A stretch of DNA of 41,218 bases, from the NCBI GenBank assembly GCA_913055625.1, contig CAJXJW010000013.1, positions 1 through 41,218 of the forward strand, written 5' to 3'. The translations under genes were made by a program, and so were the position numbers. This DNA comes from an uncultured Pseudomonadota bacterium. GTDB taxonomy: Bacteria > Pseudomonadota > Gammaproteobacteria > Steroidobacterales > Woeseiaceae. The notes below the pieces were generated by a model, which was given only the letters and a program-made list of their open reading frames with translations, made no database searches and had not been told where the DNA came from. Below are positions 24,370 through 32,968 of this stretch, piece by piece (the first letter of the stretch is position 1; the number at the start of each line of letters is the position of its first letter).

Positions 24370-24395
24370 GGCCAGTGTCAACTGGCCGACACTGG
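24370..24395. promoter_or_regulatory. Overlapping palindromes between divergent genes
   Basis: Two perfect inverted repeats overlap: GGCCAGT-GTCA-ACTGGCC (24370-24387) and CCAGTGTC-N8-GACACTGG (24372-24379 / 24388-24395). They lie in the 93-bp region between the SDR and formyltransferase starts, a natural place for an operator controlling both. Confidence 0.5.
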
Positions 24396-24436
24396 ATTGC
24401 AATGAACGAAACATCTCGAAACGCGGCGGGCGCGCC

Positions 24437-25189
24437 GTGAACATCGTCCTCCTCGGTCACGATGACGCGCCGAGCCTGTACGCGCTGTCGCTGCTCATGC
24501 AGCGGGCACCCGCGCACGACTACGGCTGTTTTCTGTCCGGCCAGGTCGGCGGCGCGCCGGTACACCCGGCGCTGGCGCGCCTGGCTGCCGTCGATCACGA
24601 ACTCTGCCGGCGGCTGCGCGCGGACCCGGCGTTTCCGGACGCGCTGGCCGCCGCCGAGGACCTTCCCGCGCCGAACTCGCCGGAGGGGCTCGACCGGCTC
24701 GCGGCGGCGGCCCCGGACCTCGTGGTGTCCATACGCTACCGGCGCATCCTGCGGGACGGGGCGATCGCGATCCCGGCGCACGGCGTGCTGAACCTGCACT
24801 CCGGCATCCTGCCCGACTACAAGGGTGTGATGGCGACGTTCTGGGCAATGCTGGCCGGCGAGCCCGGGATCGGCTGCACACTGCACCGCATTGTCGATGC
24901 CGGCATCGACACCGGGCCGGTGATCGGCATCGCGCGGCACCCGGTGGACCCCGACGGCTCCTACCTCGCGAACCTGCTCGCGATGTACCCGGCAGGCGTG
25001 GCGATGATGGCCGGCGCCATCGAGGTGCTGGCGGCCGGCCGGTCGCTGGAGACCGTCCCGCAGGCCGGCGCAACCGGCAATTACTTCTCCGCGCCCGACG
25101 CGGCCGCCGTCGATCGCTTCCTGGCGGCGGAGCTCGTCCTCGCCCGCGACTCGGACGCCGGCACCGCGCTAAATTTAGCGGGCGGTTGA
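24437..25189 (+). CDS. Formyltransferase family protein
   Basis: 250 residues from a GTG start; no in-frame ATG lies nearby, and the chain begins NIVLLGHDD as in this fold. The N10-formyl-tetrahydrofolate transferase signature is complete: LNLHSGILPDYKG (118-130) with N119 and H121, then VDAGIDTGPVI (153-163) with D158. These three are the catalytic Asn-His-Asp. It lacks the C-terminal domain of methionyl-tRNA formyltransferase, so it more likely formylates an amino sugar or another small amine, or hydrolyses a formyl group. No nucleotide-sugar genes are nearby to name the acceptor. Confidence 0.85.
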   Translation: MNIVLLGHDDAPSLYALSLLMQRAPAHDYGCFLSGQVGGAPVHPALARLAAVDHELCRRLRADPAFPDALAAAEDLPAPNSPEGLDRLAAAAPDLVVSIRYRRILRDGAIAIPAHGVLNLHSGILPDYKGVMATFWAMLAGEPGIGCTLHRIVDAGIDTGPVIGIARHPVDPDGSYLANLLAMYPAGVAMMAGAIEVLAAGRSLETVPQAGATGNYFSAPDAAAVDRFLAAELVLARDSDAGTALNLAGG

Positions 25190-25205
25190 TTACAGGGGGC
25201 GCCCC

Positions 25206-25234
25206 TTGACTCTGTTATGCCAAAAGAGAATAGT
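25206..25234 (+). promoter_or_regulatory. Putative promoter of the second TonB receptor
   Basis: TTGACT (25206-25211), a 17-bp spacer and AATAGT (25229-25234; 4 of 6). The predicted start near 25241 gives a leader of about 140 nt containing two hairpins. Confidence 0.4.
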
Positions 25235-25280
25235 GGGTGCGTCGCGATTGTCGCGTATATGCAACGGCAATCACGTGCAG

Positions 25281-25328
25281 TTGGCCTGAGCATGTTGCTC
25301 AGGCCAAACGGTGCTGAACCGGCACCGT
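25281..25328 (+). promoter_or_regulatory. Two tandem hairpins in the leader of the second TonB receptor
   Basis: Hairpin 1 has a perfect 12-bp stem TTGGCCTGAGCA / TGCTCAGGCCAA with loop TGT (25281-25307). Hairpin 2 has a 7-bp stem ACGGTGC / GCACCGT with a 7-nt loop (25308-25328), directly adjacent. No T tract follows, so a terminator is unlikely. They could be a stability element, an RNA-binding site, or a regulator operator in DNA. Confidence 0.6.
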
Positions 25329-25370
25329 TGGGGGGATGTCAGAGTAAAACTGCATGGGCATTGACAAAAC

Positions 25371-25377
25371 AGGAGAA
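25371..25377 (+). promoter_or_regulatory. Ribosome-binding site deciding a GTG start
   Basis: AGGAGAA lies six bases before GTG 25384. The in-frame ATG at 25354 is upstream of this site and has no comparable one, so GTG is taken as the start. Confidence 0.65.
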
Positions 25378-25383
25378 GCAAAC

Positions 25384-27900
25384 GTGGATAGCAATTACAG
25401 CCTCAGAAAGGGGGTATTGCTGGCACTGGCGTTGCCGGGTCTTGTCGCGTTTTCGCAACAGGCACTTGCGCAAGATGAAGCGATCGAGGAGATCATCACG
25501 ACGGGTACGCGCTCGAAGGCGCGTTCGGTCGAGGATTCCCCGGCGCCCGTCGACGTCCTGGCCGGTGAGTACTTCGAAAACCAGGGCGATACGGACCTGC
25601 AGAACCTCGTCCGCAACATCGTTCCTTCCTACAACGTCAACATGCAGCCGATCAGTGACGCAGCGACGGTCGTGCGGCCGGCGAACCTCCGCGGTCTCGC
25701 ACCGGACCACACGCTGGTCCTGATCAACGGCAAGCGACGGCACCGCGCGGCGGTCATCTACTGGCTCGGCAACGGCGTCGCGAACGGCGCGCAGGGCCCG
25801 GACATCTCGGCGATTCCGTCGATCGCGCTCAAGCAGGTCGAAGTCCTGCGTGACGGCGCGGCGGCCCAGTACGGCTCCGACGCGATCGCGGGCGTGATGA
25901 ACTTCATCCTGAAGGACAACAACGAAGGCCTGACGGTCGAGGGCAAGTACGGCTCCTACCAGGAAGGCGACGGCGACACCTACATGGTCGCGGCGAACCT
26001 CGGCCTGCCGTTCACCGACGACGGCTTCGCGAACTTCAGCTTCGAGTACGGCGAGTCCGACGCGACCAGCCGCTCGGTGCAGCGCGACGACGCCGCGGCG
26101 CTGATCGCGGCCGGCAACACCGACGTCGCGAACCCGGCGCAGATCTGGGGCTCGCCCGAGATCGAGGACGACCTGAAGGTCTGGGGCAACATCGGCCTGA
26201 ACCTGAGCGACACCACCGAGTTCTACGCGTTCGGTAACCACGCCGAGAAGACCGTGACGGGCGGGTTCTACTTTCGTAACCCGAACACCCGCGCCGCGGT
26301 CTTCAGCGGTGACGGCGGCGCGACGCTCCTGATCGGCGACATGCTCGATGCGGCAGACGGCGTGCTGGACAATTCGGCGAACTGCCCGGAAGTCGCGATC
26401 ATGAACGACGTGCCGGATCCGGCTGCGCTTGCGCAGGTCTTCGCCGACGACAACTGCTTCAGCTTCCAGGAGATCTTCCCGGGCGGCTTCACGCCGAGCT
26501 TCGGCGGTGACGTCAGCGACCAGTCGATCCGCGTCGGTGTACTGGGCGAGTTCGACAACGGCCTCACCTGGGACTTCAGCGCGGGCCTCGGGCGCAACGA
26601 CGTGGACTTCTTCATCAACAACACGGTGAACGCGTCCCTCGGCCCGGCGACCCCGGTCAACTTCGACCCGGGTGCGTACACGCAGATCGAGCAGATGCTG
26701 AACGCCGACTTCGGCTACAACGTCTCCGACGACCTGTTCGTCGCGTTCGGCGCGGAATATCGCGTCGAGGAGTTCGAGATCACGGTCGGGCAGCAGGAGT
26801 CCTTCGAAGTCGGTCCGCTGGCTGACCAGGGCTTCTCTGCTGCGTCGAACGGTTTCCCCGGCTTCTCGAACCTGGCCGGCGGCACGTTCGATCGTCGCAA
26901 CTACGGCGTGTACGTCGATGCCGAGTGGCAGCCGATCGATGCGCTGATCGTTGGCGCCGCCGTGCGCTACGAGGACTTCAACGACTTCGGCACGACGACG
27001 AACTACAAGCTGGCCGCGAACTGGCGACTGACCGACAACTTCGGCCTGCGCGCCACGGCAAGCACCGGCTTCAAGGCGCCGACGCCGGGCCAGTCGAACG
27101 CGTTCAACGTCTCGACCGAGTTCGACCTCGTGAACCAGGAGCTCGTGAACAACGGCACGATCCCGTCCACGTTCCCGGTTGCCCAGCTTCGCGGCGGCAA
27201 GCCGCTGGAGCCGGAAGAGTCGACGAACCTGACGGCCGGCGTGTTCTTCAACGTGGGCAACCTGGACGTCACGGTCGACTACTTCAGCATCGACGTGGAC
27301 GACCGCCTGAACCTGTCGCAGAACTTCACGCTGACGCAGCAGGAGATCGACGACCTGATCGACGCGGGTGTTACCGCGGCCGGCAGCCTGTCGAACTTCC
27401 GCTTCTTCACGAACGACTTCGACACGGAGACCACGGGCTTCGATATCGTCGCCACGTACCCGCTCGTCTGGGGTAACGCGAACACGGACCTGAGCCTCGC
27501 GTTCAACAACACGACGACGGACATCACGTCATTCAATCCGGTGACGATCGACGACACGCGTATCCTGCAGATCGAGAAGGGCCTGCCGGAAACGCGCTGG
27601 AACGTCGCGGCGAACCACTTCTGGAACCAGTGGCGCTTCCTGGGCCGGGTCAGCTACTACGACGAGTGGTACGACTCGGAGGACACGATGTTCTACGATG
27701 GCGACTACATCCTGGACGTCGAAGCGGCCTACAGCTTCACGGACGCCCTGACCGTCGTGCTCGGTGCGATGAACGTACTGGACACCACGCCGGACGAGAA
27801 CCCGAACGCGGCGGCCGGTGTCGGCAACCTGTACAGCCAGTACACGCCGTACGGCTTCAACGGCGGCTTCTGGTACCTGCGCCTGAAGTACGAGATGTAA
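25384..27900 (+). CDS. TonB-dependent outer-membrane receptor
   Basis: 838 residues from GTG. A long signal peptide ends at QQALAQ. The TonB-box-like DEAIEEIITTGTRSKA follows, then a plug with VEVLRDGAAAQYGSDAIAGVMNF, and a barrel with GLRATASTGFKAPTPGQSN and a C-terminal WYLRLKYEM. The plug and barrel motifs fit the large class of receptors for oligosaccharides, peptides or other non-siderophore nutrients. Codon use is strongly biased to C-ending codons (AAC, TTC, GAC, ATC), more than in the first receptor, which suggests high expression. It stands alone between a structured leader and a strong terminator. Confidence 0.93.
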   Translation: MDSNYSLRKGVLLALALPGLVAFSQQALAQDEAIEEIITTGTRSKARSVEDSPAPVDVLAGEYFENQGDTDLQNLVRNIVPSYNVNMQPISDAATVVRPANLRGLAPDHTLVLINGKRRHRAAVIYWLGNGVANGAQGPDISAIPSIALKQVEVLRDGAAAQYGSDAIAGVMNFILKDNNEGLTVEGKYGSYQEGDGDTYMVAANLGLPFTDDGFANFSFEYGESDATSRSVQRDDAAALIAAGNTDVANPAQIWGSPEIEDDLKVWGNIGLNLSDTTEFYAFGNHAEKTVTGGFYFRNPNTRAAVFSGDGGATLLIGDMLDAADGVLDNSANCPEVAIMNDVPDPAALAQVFADDNCFSFQEIFPGGFTPSFGGDVSDQSIRVGVLGEFDNGLTWDFSAGLGRNDVDFFINNTVNASLGPATPVNFDPGAYTQIEQMLNADFGYNVSDDLFVAFGAEYRVEEFEITVGQQESFEVGPLADQGFSAASNGFPGFSNLAGGTFDRRNYGVYVDAEWQPIDALIVGAAVRYEDFNDFGTTTNYKLAANWRLTDNFGLRATASTGFKAPTPGQSNAFNVSTEFDLVNQELVNNGTIPSTFPVAQLRGGKPLEPEESTNLTAGVFFNVGNLDVTVDYFSIDVDDRLNLSQNFTLTQQEIDDLIDAGVTAAGSLSNFRFFTNDFDTETTGFDIVATYPLVWGNANTDLSLAFNNTTTDITSFNPVTIDDTRILQIEKGLPETRWNVAANHFWNQWRFLGRVSYYDEWYDSEDTMFYDGDYILDVEAAYSFTDALTVVLGAMNVLDTTPDENPNAAAGVGNLYSQYTPYGFNGGFWYLRLKYEM

Positions 27901-27930
27901 GCACGAACGGGCAGCCTTGCCCGACAGGAA

Positions 27931-27960
27931 GGCCCCGCCGGTTGGCGGGGCCTTTTTTTT
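27931..27960 (+). terminator. Strong Rho-independent terminator
   Basis: Perfect stem GGCCCCGCC / GGCGGGGCC with loop GGTT, followed by eight T, 30 bp after the receptor stop. The T run extends into the stop codon of the convergent hydrolase gene. Confidence 0.95.
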
Positions 27961-28885
27961 ACAGCTTCAACACCCGCTCCATCCAGCCGAGCCAGTCGCC
28001 GGTCACGGCGTCGCGGTTCGTTTCGTTCAGCAGCTCGTGCCGCGCATCCGGGTAGAGCTTCACCGAGAGCCGCCCGTGCCCGGTCTGCGCGTAGTGCAGC
28101 GCGAGCAGGCCGAGGCGCCGGTCGCCGCCGACCGGGTCATTGCTGCCGCCCGAGACCAGGATCGGCAGGTCGGCCGGCACGCGGTTCACCGCGTCATCCG
28201 TCGAGATCGCGAGCAGGCCACGCGTGAGGTCGCGCCACAGGCCGGCCGTGTACGGGCCGCCGCACAGCGGGTCGGCGATGTAGCGGTCCACTTCCTGCTC
28301 GTCACGTGACAGCCAGTCGAGCGGCGTGCGCGCCGGCTCGAAGCGCCGGTTGAGCGCGTCGATGCCGATGCGGTCGAGCAGGGGGCTGACCTGCCGCTCG
28401 CCGAGCCGCCGGCACTCGAGGAGCGCCAGGAGATGCCCGGCCCGTAGCTGCAGCCGCAGCGGCCAGGTGGATGCAGACAACAACAGCGCGTCGAGCCGCG
28501 CCCCGTGCAGCATCGCGAAGTGCTGGGCGATGAACGAGCCCATGCTGTGCCCGAGCAGCACCTGCGGCACGTCGGGATGCTCGGCCTTCGCCCATTCGTG
28601 CACGGCAAGGGCGTCGGCAACGACCAGTTCCCAGCCGTCTTTCGCCGCGAAGTAGTTGCGGACGGCCGGCTGCGCGCCGTGCCCGCGGTGGTCGTGCGCC
28701 ACGACCGCGAAACCGCGCGCCGCGGCGGCCTCGGCGAAGCGCGCGTAGCGGCGCGCGTGCTCACCCATGCCGTGCAGTACCTGGATCACCGCGCGCGGCG
28801 ACGCGGGTGCCGGGAACGGCAGGACGCGGATCGTGTGCTCGCCCGGCGCCGACAGCTCGACGCGCGGATACCGGTCGTCGTTCAC
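27959..28885 (-). CDS. Monoacylglycerol-lipase-like alpha/beta hydrolase
   Basis: 308 residues from a GTG start whose GTGA overlaps the stop of the upstream gene. The fold is seen in VIQVLHGMGEHARRYARFAEAAAARGF, DHRGHG, the nucleophile elbow LLGHSMGSFI (Ser in GHSMG), the acid in VSGGSNDPVGG and the His in DARHELLNE. This is the pattern of Hydrolase_4/monoglyceride lipases, which cleave lysophospholipids or monoacylglycerols. No signal peptide, so cytoplasmic. It is coupled to a small membrane protein of unknown function. Confidence 0.9.
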   Translation of the reverse strand: MNDDRYPRVELSAPGEHTIRVLPFPAPASPRAVIQVLHGMGEHARRYARFAEAAAARGFAVVAHDHRGHGAQPAVRNYFAAKDGWELVVADALAVHEWAKAEHPDVPQVLLGHSMGSFIAQHFAMLHGARLDALLLSASTWPLRLQLRAGHLLALLECRRLGERQVSPLLDRIGIDALNRRFEPARTPLDWLSRDEQEVDRYIADPLCGGPYTAGLWRDLTRGLLAISTDDAVNRVPADLPILVSGGSNDPVGGDRRLGLLALHYAQTGHGRLSVKLYPDARHELLNETNRDAVTGDWLGWMERVLKL

Positions 28886-29337
28886 CGGGCGTCGCTCCGG
28901 CTCAGGGCGTAGAAGCCGCTGAACAGCAGCAGCGCCAGTTTCGCGAGCTCCATGGACGAATACACGGCGTGCAGGTTCGAGGCGGGCGGCTCGACGCCGG
29001 TGACCACCATCTCCGCCCGGGACGCGAGTTCCGGCAGCAGCCAGGCAGACTGCAGGATGACGATCAGGGCCAGCGCGCCGGCGATCGCCCACCACTGCCG
29101 TGAACGGCCTGACGCGCGCACGACGATCAATAGTAGAATCAGCGCAACCAGTTCCGCGCGGTTCAATGCCGTGAAAACCACCCGGCCGACATCGAGGCCG
29201 ATGGCGCGCGTAACGGTGGGGGCGGTGAACCGGACGGGCGTCGCGAGCAGCGACACGCCGGCGGTCATTCCAAACCAGGTAAAGCAGACCCAGGCGGGGT
29301 TCGCGATCGCGTTCTTCAGTGAGGGCACGGAGTGCAC
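28882..29337 (-). CDS. Small four-helix membrane protein, unknown function
   Basis: 151 residues with a probable GTG start at 29337 (a second GTG at 29328 is possible). About four hydrophobic helices (14-32, 57-74, 82-100 and 127-147) are visible, with a polar loop between the last two. It resembles small DUF4149-like integral membrane proteins only loosely. Its stop overlaps the hydrolase start by 4 bp, so both are made from one message. It is divergent from ctlX across 29 bp, so their promoters must overlap. Confidence 0.7.
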   Translation of the reverse strand: MHSVPSLKNAIANPAWVCFTWFGMTAGVSLLATPVRFTAPTVTRAIGLDVGRVVFTALNRAELVALILLLIVVRASGRSRQWWAIAGALALIVILQSAWLLPELASRAEMVVTGVEPPASNLHAVYSSMELAKLALLLFSGFYALSRSDAR

Positions 29338-29366
29338 GCCGTCGTTCGACAGGGCATGACTTTAAA

Positions 29367-30323
29367 ATGAGCGCAACCGAAGCACAAATGCCGGAATCCC
29401 AACTCGCGGGCGCCGTCATGATGATCCGGCCGGCGCGCTTCCAGAGCAACCCGCAGACGGCGGCGTCGAACGCGTTCCAGGAAGACCCGGGTGCGCCGCC
29501 GGAGGCGCAACAGGCGGCCGCGCTGGACGAGTTCGACCGGCTCGTGACCGCGCTCGAAGCACAGGGCGTCGACGTGTACGTATTTCCCGATACGCGCGAA
29601 CCGCACACGCCCGACTCCGTGTTTCCGAACAACTGGGTGAGCTTCCATGCCGACGGCCGCGTCGTGCTGTACCCGATGGAGGCGCCGAACCGGCGCACCG
29701 AGCGGCGCATGGACGTCATCGAGCGCCTCGACACCCAGCACGGCTTCCTCGTGCGCGAGGTCGTGGACCTGTCGTACCACGAGCGCAACGGGCACTTCCT
29801 CGAGGGCACCGGCAGCATGGTGCTCGACCGGGTGAACCGCATCGCCTACGCGTGCCTGTCCACGCGCACGCACCTCGACCCGCTCGGCGACTTCGCGCAG
29901 CGCATGGACTACGACGTGGTGGCGTTCGAGGCCACCGACCGGAACCGGGTGCCGATCTACCACACGAACGTGCTGATGAACGTGGGCGAGAAGCTGGCCG
30001 TCGTGTGCGCGGAGGCGATCGCGGACCCGGCGCAGTGCGTCGCGGTGTTGGACAGCCTCGCCGCGACCGGCCACGAGGTGCTCGACCTGTCGTTCGCGCA
30101 GCTCGAGGCCTTCGCCGGCAACATGCTCGAACTTCGGAACCGCGACGGGCGCCGGGTCGTGGCCATGTCGCAACAGGCGTATGATGCGCTGAACGAAGAT
30201 CAAAGGGATCGCCTGCGAGCCAACGGCGACATCGTCACCGCCGCCATCGACAGCATCGAGACCTCGGCCGGCGGCAGCGTCCGCTGCATGCTCGCGGAGA
30301 TCCATCTCCCGGGGAAACCATGA
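29367..30323 (+). CDS. ctlX: CtlX-type citrulline/arginine hydrolase (guanidino-group-modifying superfamily)
   Basis: 318 residues. The N-terminal MMIRPARFQSNPQTAASNAFQ is characteristic of CtlX/arginine-deiminase-related proteins. Active-site positions expected for the pentein fold are FPNNWVSFH (86-94), HFLEGTGS (143-150, E146), YHTN (198-201, H199) and the nucleophile C307 in SVRCMLAE. CtlX was described in Francisella as needed for citrulline use. It overlaps the next gene by 4 bp, and that neighbour is a second enzyme of the same fold, suggesting sequential steps on guanidino or ureido compounds. Start ATG 29367. Confidence 0.88.
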   Translation: MSATEAQMPESQLAGAVMMIRPARFQSNPQTAASNAFQEDPGAPPEAQQAAALDEFDRLVTALEAQGVDVYVFPDTREPHTPDSVFPNNWVSFHADGRVVLYPMEAPNRRTERRMDVIERLDTQHGFLVREVVDLSYHERNGHFLEGTGSMVLDRVNRIAYACLSTRTHLDPLGDFAQRMDYDVVAFEATDRNRVPIYHTNVLMNVGEKLAVVCAEAIADPAQCVAVLDSLAATGHEVLDLSFAQLEAFAGNMLELRNRDGRRVVAMSQQAYDALNEDQRDRLRANGDIVTAAIDSIETSAGGSVRCMLAEIHLPGKP

Positions 30324-31153
30324 GCCACGAAGACCGCATCCTCATGTGTCCGCCGGACTATTTCACGGTGGACTACGTCATCAACCCGTGGATGGCCGGC
30401 AACGAGGATTCGCTGAACCTGGACCGCGCGAAGGCGCAGTGGGCAACGCTGCGCGACACGCTCGGCCGGTACGCCGAGATCGTCACCATGAAGCCGCAGC
30501 CGGACCTGCCCGACATGGTGTTCACCGCAAACGCCGGCGTCGTGTACGGCGACAAGGCGATCGCGAGCCACTTCATGCCGCACGAGCGGCGGCCGGAAGA
30601 GCCGCACTTCAAGGCCTGGTTCCGCGAGAACGGCTTCGAGCTGCTGGACCTCGACGAGAAGATCGGCTTCGAGGGCGCGGGCGACTGCCTGCTGGACCGC
30701 GGCGGCCCGTGGCTGTGGACCGGCCACGGCTTCCGCACCGAGATCGAGGCGCACGCGGCGATCCGCGACTTCTTCGACATCGACGTGGTGTCGATCCGGC
30801 TCACCGACTCGCGCTTCTACCACATCGACACCTGCTTCTGCCCGCTGACGGACGGCTTCCTGATGTACCACCCGCCGGCATTCGACTACGACTCGCGCGT
30901 GGCCATCGAGAGCCGCATCCCGTCGCACAAGCGCATCGTCGTCGACACGATGGACGCCGGAAACTTCGCGTGCAACGCCGTGAACATCGGCCACCGCGTG
31001 TTCCTGAACAAGGCGTCGGCGCCGCTCAAGGCGCGCCTGATGCTGGCCGGCTTCGAGGTGCACGAGGTCGAGCTGTCCGAATTCCTGAAGGCCGGCGGTT
31101 CGGCGAAGTGCCTGACGCTGAAGCTGGTCGAGCCCGTGAAGCTGCGCAACTGA
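30320..31153 (+). CDS. DDAH-like amidinohydrolase (dimethylarginine dimethylaminohydrolase family)
   Basis: 277 residues, pentein fold. Expected active-site elements are DMVFTANAG (65-73), FEGAGD (117-122, E118), FYHIDTCF (166-173, H168) and the nucleophile C264 in GGSAKCLTL. The family hydrolyses methylated arginines to citrulline, or acts as arginine deiminase or amidinotransferase. With CtlX overlapping upstream, methylarginine or arginine to citrulline followed by citrulline breakdown is a reasonable but untested pathway. The next gene starts 7 bp downstream. Confidence 0.9.
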   Translation: MSHEDRILMCPPDYFTVDYVINPWMAGNEDSLNLDRAKAQWATLRDTLGRYAEIVTMKPQPDLPDMVFTANAGVVYGDKAIASHFMPHERRPEEPHFKAWFRENGFELLDLDEKIGFEGAGDCLLDRGGPWLWTGHGFRTEIEAHAAIRDFFDIDVVSIRLTDSRFYHIDTCFCPLTDGFLMYHPPAFDYDSRVAIESRIPSHKRIVVDTMDAGNFACNAVNIGHRVFLNKASAPLKARLMLAGFEVHEVELSEFLKAGGSAKCLTLKLVEPVKLRN

Positions 31154-31160
31154 GCCCGGT

Positions 31161-32966
31161 TTGACCGCCCACCAGTACAGCCTGCTGCCGAAGGACGCCG
31201 GCGCGCACGTCGTCGAGGTGCGCGTGACCGTTGCTACGCCGGACCCGGCCGGGCAGGCGATCGCGATCCCGGCGTGGATCCCCGGCAGCTACATGATCCG
31301 CGACTACGCGCGCAACGTCGTGTCGCTGCGCGCGGAGGCGGGCGGCGCTGCGGTGACCGTGACGAAGATCGACAAGAGTCGCTGGCGGGCCGAGCCGGTG
31401 GACCGGGCGCTGACGTTCGTGCTCGAGGTGTTTGCCTACGAGCCCGGCGTGCGCGGCGTGCATTTCGATGCGACGCACGCGTTCGTGAACGGCGCCGGCG
31501 TGTTCCCGGTCGTGGTCGGCCAGGAGGCGACGGCCTGCGGCGTCGAACTGCTGCCGCCGGCCGATGACGTCGGCGCGGGCTGGCGCGTGGCGACGTCGAT
31601 GCAGCGCGACGGCGCGGAGCCCTACGGTTTCGGCCGCTACACCGCGGCGGATTATGACGAGCTGATCGACCACCCGATCGAGATGGGCGACCTGCACATC
31701 GGCGAGTTCGAGGCGCAGGGCATTCCGCACGCGATTGCGATCCGCGGGCGGACGCGCTGCGACATGGCGCGCCTCACGCACGACCTGGCAACCTTGTGCA
31801 CGCAGCACCTGTCGCTGCTCGGCGCGCCGGCCGACCTCGACCGATACCTGTTCCTGCTGCACGCGCCGGGTGCCGGTTACGGCGGGCTGGAGCACCGCTG
31901 GTCGTCGGCGCTCATCAGCCCGCGCGACAACCTGCCGCCGAAAGGCCTCGCGGCCGTCGACGACAACTACTGCTCGTTCCTCGGGCTCGCGAGCCACGAG
32001 TACTTCCACCTGTGGAACGTGAAGCGCATGCGCCCGGCCGCGTTTGCCGCGAGCGACCTCGCGAGCGAGGCCTACACCGAGACGCTGTGGATCTTCGAGG
32101 GCATTACGTCCTACTACGATGACCTGCAGCTCCGCCGCGCCGGGCTGATCGACGATGCGCAGTACCTGAAGCTGCTCGGCCGCATCGCCACGCGCGTACA
32201 GCGCGGCGCGGGCCGCAAGCGGCAGAGTGTCGCCGAGTCGAGCTTCGACGCGTGGATCAAGTTCTACAAGCAGGACGCGAATGCCGGCAACGCGATCGTG
32301 AGCTATTACGCGAAGGGCGCGTTGATAGCCCTTTGCCTCGACCTGAAGCTGCGCAGCGAAACGAACGGGGCCACGTCGCTGGACGACGTGATGCGGGCCG
32401 CCTGGGCGCGCTACGGCGAGACGGGCGAGACGATGAGCGAAACTGCGTTCGAGGCACTGTGCGCCGAGCTGTCCGGCCTCGACCTCGGTGATTTCTTCGA
32501 CGCGTCGGTGCGCGGCACCGGCGAGCTGCCGTTCGAAGCGCTGCTGCGAACGCACGGCGTGGCGGCGCAACGGCGCCCGGCGCTGAGCCGTGAGGACAAG
32601 GGCGGCACCCGCGGCGAGCAACCCGCCACGCCGCCCCTCACGCTCGGCGCGACGCTCGCCGAGCGCGATGGCAAATCGGTATTCACGGTCGTCGACAATG
32701 ACGGCCCGGCCGAGAAAGCCGGCGTCGCCTCCGGCGACCAGGCCGTAGCGCTCGACGGCCTCGCGCTGACCGCCGGCAACCTCGCGCAGCGGCTGCGGGC
32801 CTGCCACGCCGGCGAGCTGCTGCCGCTTGTCGTCTTCCGCGGCGACGAGCTCATGACGCTGAAGATCCGCCCGGCGAAGACGCCGGACGATACGTGGTAC
32901 CTCGGCGTGGACGACGCGGCAGACGACGACGCGGCCGCGCGTCGCCGCGGCTGGCTCGGGGGCTGA
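31161..32966 (+). CDS. M61 family metalloaminopeptidase with PDZ domain
   Basis: 601 residues from a TTG start; there is no earlier in-frame ATG in the gap and the N-terminal M61 domain is complete (IPAWIPGSYMIRDYARN). Zinc motif HEYFH (279-283) is preceded by the exopeptidase-type GGLEHR (241-246); a following WIFEGITSYYDD supplies the third ligand. A PDZ-like domain is at about 525-580 (VVDNDGPAEKAGVASGDQAVALDG). The family are glycyl aminopeptidases. No signal peptide is visible, so it is probably cytoplasmic. It is packed between DDAH and a barrel protein. Confidence 0.92.
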   Translation: MTAHQYSLLPKDAGAHVVEVRVTVATPDPAGQAIAIPAWIPGSYMIRDYARNVVSLRAEAGGAAVTVTKIDKSRWRAEPVDRALTFVLEVFAYEPGVRGVHFDATHAFVNGAGVFPVVVGQEATACGVELLPPADDVGAGWRVATSMQRDGAEPYGFGRYTAADYDELIDHPIEMGDLHIGEFEAQGIPHAIAIRGRTRCDMARLTHDLATLCTQHLSLLGAPADLDRYLFLLHAPGAGYGGLEHRWSSALISPRDNLPPKGLAAVDDNYCSFLGLASHEYFHLWNVKRMRPAAFAASDLASEAYTETLWIFEGITSYYDDLQLRRAGLIDDAQYLKLLGRIATRVQRGAGRKRQSVAESSFDAWIKFYKQDANAGNAIVSYYAKGALIALCLDLKLRSETNGATSLDDVMRAAWARYGETGETMSETAFEALCAELSGLDLGDFFDASVRGTGELPFEALLRTHGVAAQRRPALSREDKGGTRGEQPATPPLTLGATLAERDGKSVFTVVDNDGPAEKAGVASGDQAVALDGLALTAGNLAQRLRACHAGELLPLVVFRGDELMTLKIRPAKTPDDTWYLGVDDAADDDAAARRRGWLGG

Positions 32967-32968
32967 AC

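Noticed and set aside
25361..25366. Perfect TTGACA hexamer just before the second TonB receptor
   Set aside because: It overlaps the region just upstream of the ribosome site; a -10 would fall inside the coding sequence.
31026..32807. 593-codon leftward open frame opposite the M61 peptidase
   Set aside because: Antisense shadow; the forward frame has all M61 catalytic motifs.
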